NCBI RefSeq assembly: GCF_003330725.1 | Contig: NZ_CP030840.1 | Coordinates: forward strand, 2,976,001 to 3,040,000 | Source: Acidisarcina polymorpha | GTDB lineage: Bacteria > Acidobacteriota > Terriglobia > Terriglobales > Acidobacteriaceae | Length of the DNA: 64,000 nt | Reading direction: 5' to 3' | Part shown: piece by piece, positions 20,901 to 29,040 of the stretch | Position numbering within the stretch: the first letter of the stretch is position 1 | Layout of the letters: the number at the start of each line of letters is the position of its first letter | Notes under the pieces: model-generated | Told to the model about the DNA's origin: nothing | What the model saw: only the letters and a program-made list of their open reading frames with translations | Databases searched by the model: none | Program-made: the position numbers and the translations under genes

Positions 20901-21459
20901 ATCCCCACGTCAGCTTCTGCGTCGAAAAGCCCTTGACGCCAGAATGGGCCAAAATAGTTGGTAACGATGACGGGAATCCGAAACAGTCCGGCAACATGTA
21001 TTCAGCGCCAGCTTTGCCGAACTCGCCACGAAACCAATTGTTTCCGTAGAGAATCTGCCGAATGATCGCTTCAGCGCTGGGCGTGTTTACGTCGCCCTCC
21101 TCCATCGAAGATCCCGCCGGGAACCACCGCCCCTCATTGACATATGTCTTTACTTTCGCAAAATCGGCGGGAAAATACTCCTTCATGAAACGGTAACGAT
21201 TGGCCCCGCTGAAATTAAACGTGTAATGGGGATACTTTTCGAACAGCGCAAAGTTATCTTCCATAGTTTCAGGAAGATACTCGTCGATGACTTGCGGGTA
21301 TTCCCAGCGCCATTCCGTGTCCAGATGGGCGTAACCAACCACATAGAGAGTAGGTTGAGTGCTCAAATCAGGTCTCTCAGCAGACTGGGCGATTGCGCCA
21401 CATGGCGACACCAGAGTGAGAAGCAGGATGCCAACCAGAGAGGTCCACAGGTGTCGCAT
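17909..21459 (-). pseudogene. GH38 family alpha-mannosidase, three frameshifts
   Basis: Four reading frames join into one protein of about 1,180 residues. The first (from ATG 21459, site GGGAGA) has a signal peptide and then VVGYAHLDTEWRWEYPQ with the zinc-binding His-Asp. LPDCFGFPSSLP carries the nucleophile Asp of GH38. The frame breaks near 20815 within VGPDG/ESVLAG. The long second piece includes GH38 middle and C-terminal beta domains. Breaks near 18765 (VELDGKP / ADVRVTFAAP) and 18505 lead to the last piece ending at 17909. Family enzymes remove terminal alpha-mannose. Three indels in one gene mean it is either inactive or poorly sequenced. Confidence 0.8.
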
Positions 21460-21645
21460 TAATTCTCCCAAAAAAGACGGTCGAGGATAGTCGGATCTAG
21501 GCAAAGTACAAGTAGATTCCAGGCGGTGGGCAAGGAAGCAGCGTTGTCGTTGAGTATTGAATAATTAGGGCATTTGATGCGAAAGTACAAAGAGTGTTCG
21601 TTTCAAACCGATTTACCTGCGCTTAAAGCAGAATTGTTTACGGAT

Positions 21646-21660
21646 TTGACAGCGTTGTCA
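21646..21660 (+). promoter_or_regulatory. LacI-type operator TGACAGCGTTGTCA between GH38 and GH125
   Basis: The operator occupies 21647-21660 in the 396-base divergent spacer, so one bound repressor could control both transcripts. A TTGACA -35-like box (21646-21651) overlaps it, pointing towards GH125. The matching -10 (TACTGC near 21671) is weak. Confidence 0.6.
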
Positions 21661-21855
21661 ACTACGCTGCTACTGCGTGTGAAATTGACCTAATTGCTTT
21701 GGTGTTTGGCGACTGCGTATCGTCCGCTTTGCGAAACCAACGTCGCTCCACCTGAATGCTAAACGTCGCGAGACTGCAAAAGTTCAAGAGACAGGCATGA
21801 GTTCCGTCCGTAATGAGTTGAAGTCGGAACGGAGCATTCTTTGAGGAACGAAAGC

Positions 21856-23334
21856 ATGAGCCTAAAGAGCCGTGATGACAACGAAAAGCTCGCGCAAGCA
21901 AGGATCCTAACAAGACGCAGGTTTGGGTCTCATATGGGCAGGCTCATAGCCGGCGCGGGTCTGATCTCTGTCGCCCCGAGATCAGTATTTCCGCGGTCGA
22001 CGGCATGGATTCCGTCGAAGCGGCCGCTCCCCGCAGACCGCAAGTTTCGGAGTAGCACTGTTGAAGCCTACATCCTTTCGACGGTCGCCAAAATTCAAGA
22101 TCCTGTTTTGGCTGCTATGTTTACAAATTGTTTCCCTAACACACTCGACACCACCGTCGAGCCAGGTAGATTTGGAGGCAAGCCAGACACTGCAGTGATC
22201 ACCGGAGACATTCCCGCAATGTGGTTACGAGACTCTTCGGCCCAGGTATGGCCTTATCTTCCTCTGGCCGCCGAAGATACCGCCCTTCGTGAGCTTCTCG
22301 AAGGAGTTGTTCGCAGACAGACTCGCTGCTTATTGATCGATACCTATGCAAATTGCTTTATGGCAGACCTTAACGCACCGCCTCTGGCGTGGAGCCGAAC
22401 CGATAAAACCGAAATGAAACAAGGAGTGGGAGAGCGCAAATACGAGTTGGACTCCCTATGCTACCCGATTCGGCTCTCCTACGGGTACTGGAAGAGTACA
22501 GGGGATGCCCGCCCATTCGACGCAGCTTGGAAACTCGCAATGAAGAGTGTGCTTACTACCATGTATGCTCAACAGCGAAAACATGGGCCGGGACCATATT
22601 CCTTTCAACGCGACGCGGTCAACCCTACAGACACGCTTGTTAACGGCATCGGGAACCCTGTTTATCCCGTAGGCCTTATTGCTTCTTGTTTCCGGCCGTC
22701 CGACGATGCATGCATTTTCCCGTTTTTGGTCCCATCCAATTTATTCGCCGTCACTTCTCTCCGGCAGCTCGCCATGATGTCTAACTCCATTTTGGCCGAC
22801 GCGGCCATGGCCAATCAAGCCTCCTCTCTAGCCGACGAAGTCCAAGCCGCCCTGTTGCAGCACGCTATCGCCTCCACAGATCTGGGATCTATTTGGTGCT
22901 ACGAGATCGATGGCTTCGGGGGGTGCACTCTTATGGATGACGCCAATGTTCCAAGTTTGCTCAGTTTGCCTTATCTTGAGATTTCCCCGGATGCGGCACT
23001 TTATAGACGCACACGGGAGTTTGTCTGGAGCGCCAGAAACCCGTGGTTCTTTCGTGGAAGGGCAGGCGAGGGGATTGGCGGCCCGCACATCGGCCGCGAC
23101 AGCATATGGCCGATGTCACAGATCATCTACGCTTTGACTAGCAGTTCGAGCAATGAAATTGCCCACTCAATTCAAATGTTGAAGCTGTCCGCCGCCGGTA
23201 CCGGGTTCATCCATGAATCCTACAACCGGAACGACTCAGCTGTTTTTACAAGGTCATGGTTTGCCTGGGCGAATACACTGTTCGGAGAATTGATAGGAAG
23301 AACTGCGAAGTTTCGGCCGGAACTACTGGCATGA
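21856..23334 (+). CDS. GH125 family glycoside hydrolase (exo-alpha-1,6-mannosidase-like)
   Basis: A protein of 492 residues from ATG 21856, which has GAGGAACG just upstream. A Tat-like signal TRRRFGSHMGRLIAGAGLI near the N-terminus suggests export. The core shows the (alpha/alpha)6 GH125 pattern: FTNCFPNTLDTTVEP, then GDIPAMWLRDSSAQVWPYLP, then DSLCYPIRLSYGYWKSTGD, then CYEIDGFGGCTLMDDANVPSL. The C-terminal segment is GFIHESYNRNDSAVFTRSWFAWANTLFGEL. GH125 enzymes release non-reducing alpha-1,6-linked mannose without a metal. It is divergent from the GH38 operon across a LacI-type operator. Confidence 0.9.
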   Translation: MSLKSRDDNEKLAQARILTRRRFGSHMGRLIAGAGLISVAPRSVFPRSTAWIPSKRPLPADRKFRSSTVEAYILSTVAKIQDPVLAAMFTNCFPNTLDTTVEPGRFGGKPDTAVITGDIPAMWLRDSSAQVWPYLPLAAEDTALRELLEGVVRRQTRCLLIDTYANCFMADLNAPPLAWSRTDKTEMKQGVGERKYELDSLCYPIRLSYGYWKSTGDARPFDAAWKLAMKSVLTTMYAQQRKHGPGPYSFQRDAVNPTDTLVNGIGNPVYPVGLIASCFRPSDDACIFPFLVPSNLFAVTSLRQLAMMSNSILADAAMANQASSLADEVQAALLQHAIASTDLGSIWCYEIDGFGGCTLMDDANVPSLLSLPYLEISPDAALYRRTREFVWSARNPWFFRGRAGEGIGGPHIGRDSIWPMSQIIYALTSSSSNEIAHSIQMLKLSAAGTGFIHESYNRNDSAVFTRSWFAWANTLFGELIGRTAKFRPELLA

Positions 23335-23798
23335 CCGCTACTCTGCACTCCATGACTCGAGGAAGTTTGAAGTGAATAAAAAACCAGGTTTAGCGAGTTG
23401 CCCTTTCGGCGTTAATAAGGCTGGTTCCCGCTTAAGCACAAATCGGGTAGTTTGAACTTCCGAAAGTACAGTCGGAGTTGAAATGTCCGCATATCATTGA
23501 GCGATCGAGTTTAAAAGGGGGAATGCGGGTGATCCCAAAGTCTTCTTCCGCCGCGGCGCAAACCACACATTTACAATCTTGCTGGACGATCATGTCCTTG
23601 CTCGCTGATGGCGCAGACACAACTCGCATCATTTAATTGATCGGCGCCATGCGCCGATACGAAGGCAGGCACGGGATCGAGGACGGTCACGCTTGTCATT
23701 GATGATTGCGCAATCAAACTCAAGACGGACATTACTACTGGCTCGCGTTCTACGTTAAAAAGGCAATGACGCGGGACGGGTGATGACTAGACGTATGA
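23335..23798. other. Intergenic, no gene recognised
   Basis: About 460 bases between GH125 and LacI regulator 2. A 66-codon minus-strand frame at 23432-23632 has several cysteines but no recognisable family. No operator copy or strong hairpin is seen. Confidence 0.45.
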
Positions 23799-24872
23799 TT
23801 GTTGATTGTGAAGAACCTAGGAAAGCATCATGATGGCTTAAAGTTCGGGAAACGGCCGACCCTTGAAGATGTCGCGAGGGTTGCTAAGGTGGCGCCAATG
23901 ACCGTCTCCCGCGTCATCACCAATCATCCCTATGTCTCGCAGAACACAGCCGAAAGAGTTCGGGCCGCGATTCTTCAATTGAATTATCAGCCGAATCGCG
24001 CAGCTCGCGTCCTAAACGGTCAACTCACTCGTTCAATTGCCTTGATTGTTCCGGATGTCGCTGACAGGTTTTTCTCTGCCATCAGCCACGCCGTTCAGGA
24101 GACAGCGCGCGCCAACGGCTATGTTGTGTTGCTTGCAGCGTCGAACAACGATCCCGAGAATGAAGCTGCTTTGATCGAGCAGATGACATATCATCCTGTC
24201 GATGGAATTCTTCTCGTTCCAGCCGACAGCAAACGCAAGCATCTCACCGTGACAGCCTCGAGTGGTATTCCTCTGGTTGCGATTGACAGGCGCATCGAAG
24301 TGGCTAAGGCCGACTCCGTTGAGGTAAATAATAGGCGCGGCGCTCGGGCCGGGGTCGAACACCTGGTACATCATGGCTGTAAAAGAATCGTGTGCGTTGC
24401 TCAAAACTCTCAGTTACCTACTATTAGAGAACGCATTGCTGGTTATCAGGAATGTTTGCGACGCGCAAAGCTGCCTCCAGCGAAAACGCTGCACGTGACC
24501 GATGAAGCTGAAGCGAAGGACGTTCTGATCACGCTACTTTTGTCGCGCCGAAGACCGGACGCCCTGTTCACAACCAACAACTCCGCTACGATCTGCACGA
24601 TCGATATTCTGGATCGAACCGACATGAAAATCGGCCGGGACGTTGCCCTCGTGGGCTTTGACGACGTCGAATTCTACACTCTCTTGCATCCCTCGATCAC
24701 CGCCATCCGTCAACCGACTGCTGAACTTGGCGAAACGTCTGCCCGGTTGTTATTACAGCGAATCCATGGCGATCCTCTACCGCCGCAAGTTCACTCGATC
24801 CTTCCTGTGGATCTGATAATCCGAGAATCTTGCGGATGCGAAAGGCGGGACCCCCTCCCCAATCACACATAG
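23799..24872 (+). CDS. LacI family transcriptional regulator 2
   Basis: A regulator of up to 357 residues. The DNA-binding domain begins near residue 18: RPTLEDVARVAKVAPMTVSR, then the hinge LNYQPNRAARVLNG. A sensor domain follows (IALIVPDVADRFFSAISHAV, then ALVGFDDVEFYTLLHPSIT, and the terminal RESCGCERR). Start codons are weak: TTG 23799, TTG 23802 and GTG 23808 are all possible. It lies directly upstream of the TonB receptor on the same strand, making it the closest candidate for the repressor of the receptor operator at 25328. It is only distantly similar to LacI regulator 1. Confidence 0.9.
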   Translation: MLIVKNLGKHHDGLKFGKRPTLEDVARVAKVAPMTVSRVITNHPYVSQNTAERVRAAILQLNYQPNRAARVLNGQLTRSIALIVPDVADRFFSAISHAVQETARANGYVVLLAASNNDPENEAALIEQMTYHPVDGILLVPADSKRKHLTVTASSGIPLVAIDRRIEVAKADSVEVNNRRGARAGVEHLVHHGCKRIVCVAQNSQLPTIRERIAGYQECLRRAKLPPAKTLHVTDEAEAKDVLITLLLSRRRPDALFTTNNSATICTIDILDRTDMKIGRDVALVGFDDVEFYTLLHPSITAIRQPTAELGETSARLLLQRIHGDPLPPQVHSILPVDLIIRESCGCERRDPLPNHT

Positions 24873-25216
24873 CCACGCGAACTCTGTTCCCTTAGAAGTA
24901 AAGTTTGTCGGCGCGAAGATCGCCGAGCAGCAAATTCAGTAAATCGGTTTTCACCTCGGTGGGTATCAAAACAAGGCCGTGCAGTTGCGACCGTTGCGAT
25001 GCCTACTCAGCGCGCGGAACCTCCCTGTATTGACTCCTTCTATAAATGTGGCTTGACAGGGACCAACTTCCAGGAGTACCTGAGATTGCGGATCATAAAG
25101 TGCTGCGCGATGATGTTCTGATTCGGTTTGAAGGTTCTCATTGGAAGCACTATCGATCTAGCTCGACGGACAAATGCGTGCTGAACAAATGCTGTAGCAG
25201 AATTCTCCAGACAAAA
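24873..25216. other. Intergenic upstream part of the receptor control region
   Basis: No gene is recognised. The stretch separates LacI regulator 2 from the operator-bearing promoter region of the TonB receptor. Confidence 0.4.
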
Positions 25217-25230
25217 AGACAACGCTGTCA
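25217..25230 (-). promoter_or_regulatory. Secondary operator, 13 of 14 matches
   Basis: AGACAACGCTGTCA is the reverse complement of TGACAGCGTTGTCT, one mismatch from the consensus. It stands 111 bases centre-to-centre upstream of the perfect copy at 25328-25341. Such spacing would allow looping between two repressor dimers. Confidence 0.5.
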
Positions 25231-25282
25231 TCTCTTCCTGTCCTGATACGCAGCTGCTTATCAAATAGGGGTGGCCAACGTA

Positions 25283-25341
25283 TTGACAACGACGTCGTGC
25301 TTACTTTAATCTTGCGCCGTTAATCAATGACAGCGTTGTCA
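25283..25341 (+). promoter_or_regulatory. TonB receptor promoter with downstream operator
   Basis: TTGACA (25283-25288) and TTTAAT (25305-25310), 16 bases apart, form a good sigma-70-type promoter. The operator TGACAGCGTTGTCA at 25328-25341 starts about ten bases beyond the predicted start point, where a repressor would act as a roadblock. Receptor translation starts at 25386. Confidence 0.6.
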
Positions 25342-25385
25342 TAAGCGCAAAAGATAGTGTTGTGCATAAATTTAGGAGGCAACAG

Positions 25386-28300
25386 ATGCAGATCAGCATG
25401 ACAAGATTGCGGGTTATTATGCTCGTAATCGCCCTTGGCCTAGTCAACTCCGCGTCCTTGATCTTCGCGCAAGGTACGAACGGAAGCTTAACTGGACAGG
25501 TTACCGATCCTGCCGGGGCGGCCGTTTCGGGGGTATCCGTTACGCTCACCAACGTTGACACCAGCTATCCGCAGGTCGGGACAACGGACAGCAGCGGCGT
25601 TTACTTCTTCAAGCTCGTGCCGCCCGGCAATTACGCGCTGAGGATTGCTGCCACGGGATTCGCACAGTATATGCAGACCGGCATCGTCATCCAGGCCAAT
25701 GCGAACGCAACGCAGAATGTGCAGTTGAAGGTGGGGAGCACCGGCGCGATGGTAAGCGTGGATGCCGACGCCGAGTTGATCAACACCACTACATCGGAAC
25801 TCGGTATAACGATCAACCAGCAGTCGGTAACTGAGTTACCGCTGAACGGGCGCGATCCCTCAACATTGGCGCTATTAGCGCCAGGTATCGTTGATGCCGG
25901 CAAGGCGGGCGTTTATTCGAGCCAGAACGGGGTCTCGTTTCCCAATGAATCTGCGGCATCGACCAATGGCGGGCGCAATGGCAGCACCTACTACATGCTT
26001 GACGGCGTCTCCAACATGGACACTTATCTGGGCTCCAATTCGCCTACGCCCAATCCCGACGCCATTCAGGAATTCCGGCTGATCTCCAACAACTTCAGCT
26101 CCGTTTATGGTTTCTCGACCGGGGGTGTAGTTTCGATCGCCACCAGAAGCGGCACCAACGACTGGCATGGCGGCCTCTTCGAATTTCTGCGTAATCAGGG
26201 TTTCAACGCCAGAAACTGGAGTAATCATCAACTCGATCCGCTCAAGCAAAACCAGTTCGGCGGCTATGTTGGCGGACCCGTCCTTAAGAATAAGCTTTTC
26301 TTTTTCTTCAACTACCAAGGAACCCGGGCTAATTTCGGAGCCGGCGCGTCAAATAACCAGACTACAACCCCCACAGTGCAGATGCTGAATGGGGATTTCA
26401 GCGGATTGGTCGATTACGCAGTGGCGAACAATAGCAGTTGCGGTCCCGGTTATGCGGGCCCGCGGACACTCAGCTGCGGCTGGTTGAATGGGCCGTTTCA
26501 GTTCGCCAATGGAAAGCCTAACCAACTCATTGGTTCGCTTGATCCAGTGGCTGTGGCGTTTACGAACGACGGTCTGCCGGGGCACACGAGTCCTGCAATG
26601 GGGACTGCACCTCCTTCGGGTCCTGTTCAGAACTTAGCCGGGCAGATGTTTTATTCCTCAGCCGGGGTCAAGAACAACCTGAACCAGTACACGGCCAGGG
26701 GTGACTACGATCTCTCGAAAAGTCAGCGCCTCACGGTGCGGTCGTTTATAGACAGATTCGTTCAGCCCTCGAGCGTAACACCAGGCAATGTTCTCTCCGT
26801 GTTGAACTTGACCAATTGGTCCGAGACTTACGGTGAGCATATGTGGTACTTCAATGAGATCGCGCAGCACACCTGGACAGTCAACCCGTCTACCGTCAAT
26901 ACCATAACGGTTCTGTGGACCCAGCAGAGCGCCCATAATGGCGCGCAGGTAACGGATCATAGCGGCAAGCCACTATGTTGGTCGGAATTCATCAAAATTA
27001 ATGAACCCTCTTGCTACATGGAGGGCGCAGTTTTCGGCGGTGCCAACGGCGGATGGACGAACCCCGGCGACGAGGTCCGCACCACGGTAGGCTTCACCGA
27101 CACGCTGATCAAGACGGTCGGACGACACAACATCTCTGTGGGTATGGAGTTAAAGCACCAGCGAGCGGTTGAAGATGCTCAAAGCTACCCGGCCAACCCG
27201 ATCATCGGATTCGGCGGCGGCTACACGGGCAATGGCGAAGCAGACTGGCTGTTGGGTTACATGAGCAGCTTCGAACAGGGCGCAGGCGAACTGGCCGACA
27301 TCCAGGGATGGCAAATCGAGCCCTACGTAAACGACGAATTTCGCGTGAAGCCTGGTCTTACCCTAACGCTCGGCTTGCGCTGGGCTCCCGACATCGCGCC
27401 AGTTTCTGTAGGCGGACGCGGGGCGGCCTTTGTGCCCGACCAGCAAAGCACTCGGTTCGCCGCGGCCCCACTGGGCCTGGTGTTTCCCGGCGACCGCGGC
27501 GTGAATAACGCGCTTCGCCCCAGCGACTACAATTTCTTTGAGCCACGCATCGGAGTGGCCTTTCAGCCAGCGTTTTTGCCGCACACCGTTCTCCATGCAG
27601 CATTCGGGCTGTTCAGCGGCCCGGTAAACTACTCCAACTACAATCATGCCGTGGATATAGCACCCTTTGCGCCCGCATTTGCGCCGGCCCCGCCGTCGAA
27701 TGTGCCGATCTGCTCGTCTGGAGGAGTTACGGCGGCTTGCACTCCAAACACGGGTCAGGTAATTTCGGGCTACAATAACTTTCACGATCCATGGGCGACG
27801 TCGTCATTCGGGACCAACGGCGTAAGTCCATTTCCGCCGTTCGCCACCATCGGCTACGTGCCGCCCGCTAACTCGCCGATTGCCACCCCCGTCTATTTGC
27901 AGGCTTCTTTTTCTCGAAACTTTAAAGGATCGATGACCGAGGCCTGGAATGCCTCAGTGGAGCAGCAACTCAGCAATGTGATGACCATGCGCGTGGCCTA
28001 TGTGGGCAGCGAATCCTATCATCAGAGCTACGTGCAGGATAACAACTTCGCCGGCTACAGCTACTGCACGTCTTACACAAATCCCACATGCCCGCCACCG
28101 GCCTCGGCGCCCCGACCTGTTGCCCCATACGCTAGTTACACCGGCATTCTGGAGTACGACAGCAATGCCACAGCCAATTACAACTCTCTGCAATTATTTG
28201 TTGAACGCCGTATGGCCCATGGCCTTCAGGCACAGTCAAGCTTTACCTGGCAGAAGACAATGGACGTGGCCAGTTTCGCCGACCTCGCCGTCACCCAGAG

Positions 28301-28937
28301 TGGCTTAAACAATCCTAGAAACCTTCGCTATAGCCACGGCATCTCCAACGCAAGCATTCCCCTCAACTGGGTGTTCAACTTTATATACCGAACTCCGGAT
28401 TTGCGCGGGCAAACCCTACTCTTGCGAGAAGCGCTCGGAGGCTGGCAGATCAGTCCGATTGGCACTTGGCAGTCGGGCTCGCCGTTCAGCATCGGCTCCG
28501 GTAGCAGCCAAGCTGCATATGGCGAGCCCGGCTACGGTGGCGGCTGCCTGCAGTTTTGCAGCGGCGATCGCGCCGACCGCGTCCCAGGAGTACCGCTCAA
28601 TGTCCGTCGGGGCGGCCGTGCGAATTGGATTAATCAGTACTTCAACCCGGCTGCATTTGTTACTCGCCACGACGGTACATTCGGCAATAGTCAGCGAAAT
28701 ATTATGTACAACCCCCCGGGCTTCAACGTCGATGCAGCGCTGTCGAAGAACTGGTCCATCCAGGAACGATATCAACTGCAATTCCGCTTCGAGTTTTTCA
28801 ACGCCTTTAACCATCCAATCATGGGCGGTCCGGACACCTCTCCGACTGACTCCACGTATACCCAAGTCAACAGCGGCCAAGGCTCGGTGGTAAACGTATC
28901 GCGTGTTGGCCAAGCTGGTCTCAAATTCAGCTTCTAA
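25386..28937 (+). CDS. TonB-dependent receptor, Oar-like, with carboxypeptidase regulatory domain
   Basis: A protein of 1,183 residues from ATG 25386, with AGGAGG six bases upstream. A signal peptide (LRVIMLVIALGLVNSASLIFAQ) is followed by a CarboxypepD_reg domain (SLTGQVTDPAGAAVSGVSVTL, about residues 32-115). Then comes a plug region (ELPLNGRDPSTLALLAPGI, and GGRNGSTYYMLDGVSN) and a large outer-membrane beta-barrel ending GQAGLKFSF with terminal phenylalanine. Acidobacteria use this Oar-type receptor for glycan uptake without a SusD lipoprotein. Its place between the LacI genes and mannan-type glycosidases suggests mannan fragments as ligand. That specificity is inferred from context. Confidence 0.9.
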   Translation: MQISMTRLRVIMLVIALGLVNSASLIFAQGTNGSLTGQVTDPAGAAVSGVSVTLTNVDTSYPQVGTTDSSGVYFFKLVPPGNYALRIAATGFAQYMQTGIVIQANANATQNVQLKVGSTGAMVSVDADAELINTTTSELGITINQQSVTELPLNGRDPSTLALLAPGIVDAGKAGVYSSQNGVSFPNESAASTNGGRNGSTYYMLDGVSNMDTYLGSNSPTPNPDAIQEFRLISNNFSSVYGFSTGGVVSIATRSGTNDWHGGLFEFLRNQGFNARNWSNHQLDPLKQNQFGGYVGGPVLKNKLFFFFNYQGTRANFGAGASNNQTTTPTVQMLNGDFSGLVDYAVANNSSCGPGYAGPRTLSCGWLNGPFQFANGKPNQLIGSLDPVAVAFTNDGLPGHTSPAMGTAPPSGPVQNLAGQMFYSSAGVKNNLNQYTARGDYDLSKSQRLTVRSFIDRFVQPSSVTPGNVLSVLNLTNWSETYGEHMWYFNEIAQHTWTVNPSTVNTITVLWTQQSAHNGAQVTDHSGKPLCWSEFIKINEPSCYMEGAVFGGANGGWTNPGDEVRTTVGFTDTLIKTVGRHNISVGMELKHQRAVEDAQSYPANPIIGFGGGYTGNGEADWLLGYMSSFEQGAGELADIQGWQIEPYVNDEFRVKPGLTLTLGLRWAPDIAPVSVGGRGAAFVPDQQSTRFAAAPLGLVFPGDRGVNNALRPSDYNFFEPRIGVAFQPAFLPHTVLHAAFGLFSGPVNYSNYNHAVDIAPFAPAFAPAPPSNVPICSSGGVTAACTPNTGQVISGYNNFHDPWATSSFGTNGVSPFPPFATIGYVPPANSPIATPVYLQASFSRNFKGSMTEAWNASVEQQLSNVMTMRVAYVGSESYHQSYVQDNNFAGYSYCTSYTNPTCPPPASAPRPVAPYASYTGILEYDSNATANYNSLQLFVERRMAHGLQAQSSFTWQKTMDVASFADLAVTQSGLNNPRNLRYSHGISNASIPLNWVFNFIYRTPDLRGQTLLLREALGGWQISPIGTWQSGSPFSIGSGSSQAAYGEPGYGGGCLQFCSGDRADRVPGVPLNVRRGGRANWINQYFNPAAFVTRHDGTFGNSQRNIMYNPPGFNVDAALSKNWSIQERYQLQFRFEFFNAFNHPIMGGPDTSPTDSTYTQVNSGQGSVVNVSRVGQAGLKFSF

Positions 28938-28946
28938 CCTTTACCT

Positions 28947-28978
28947 ATACCCGGGCGGTGATCTGATCGCCCGGGTAT
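28947..28978 (+). terminator. Hairpin terminator after the TonB receptor
   Basis: A perfect 11-bp inverted repeat ATACCCGGGCG / CGCCCGGGTAT with a 10-base loop starts nine bases after the receptor stop. No strong T-run follows, so termination may be partial, allowing some read-through into the downstream genes. Confidence 0.6.
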
Positions 28979-29040
28979 GACTTTCCTGATTAAAAGAGTC
29001 CACGGTCACAGTTAGCGCGTGAACTCTGGAGGTTCAACCG

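Noticed and set aside
21536-21549. AAGCAGCGTTGTCG as another operator copy before GH38
   Set aside because: Only 10 of 14 positions match and one half-site is lost. It might bind weakly, but it is not listed as a site.
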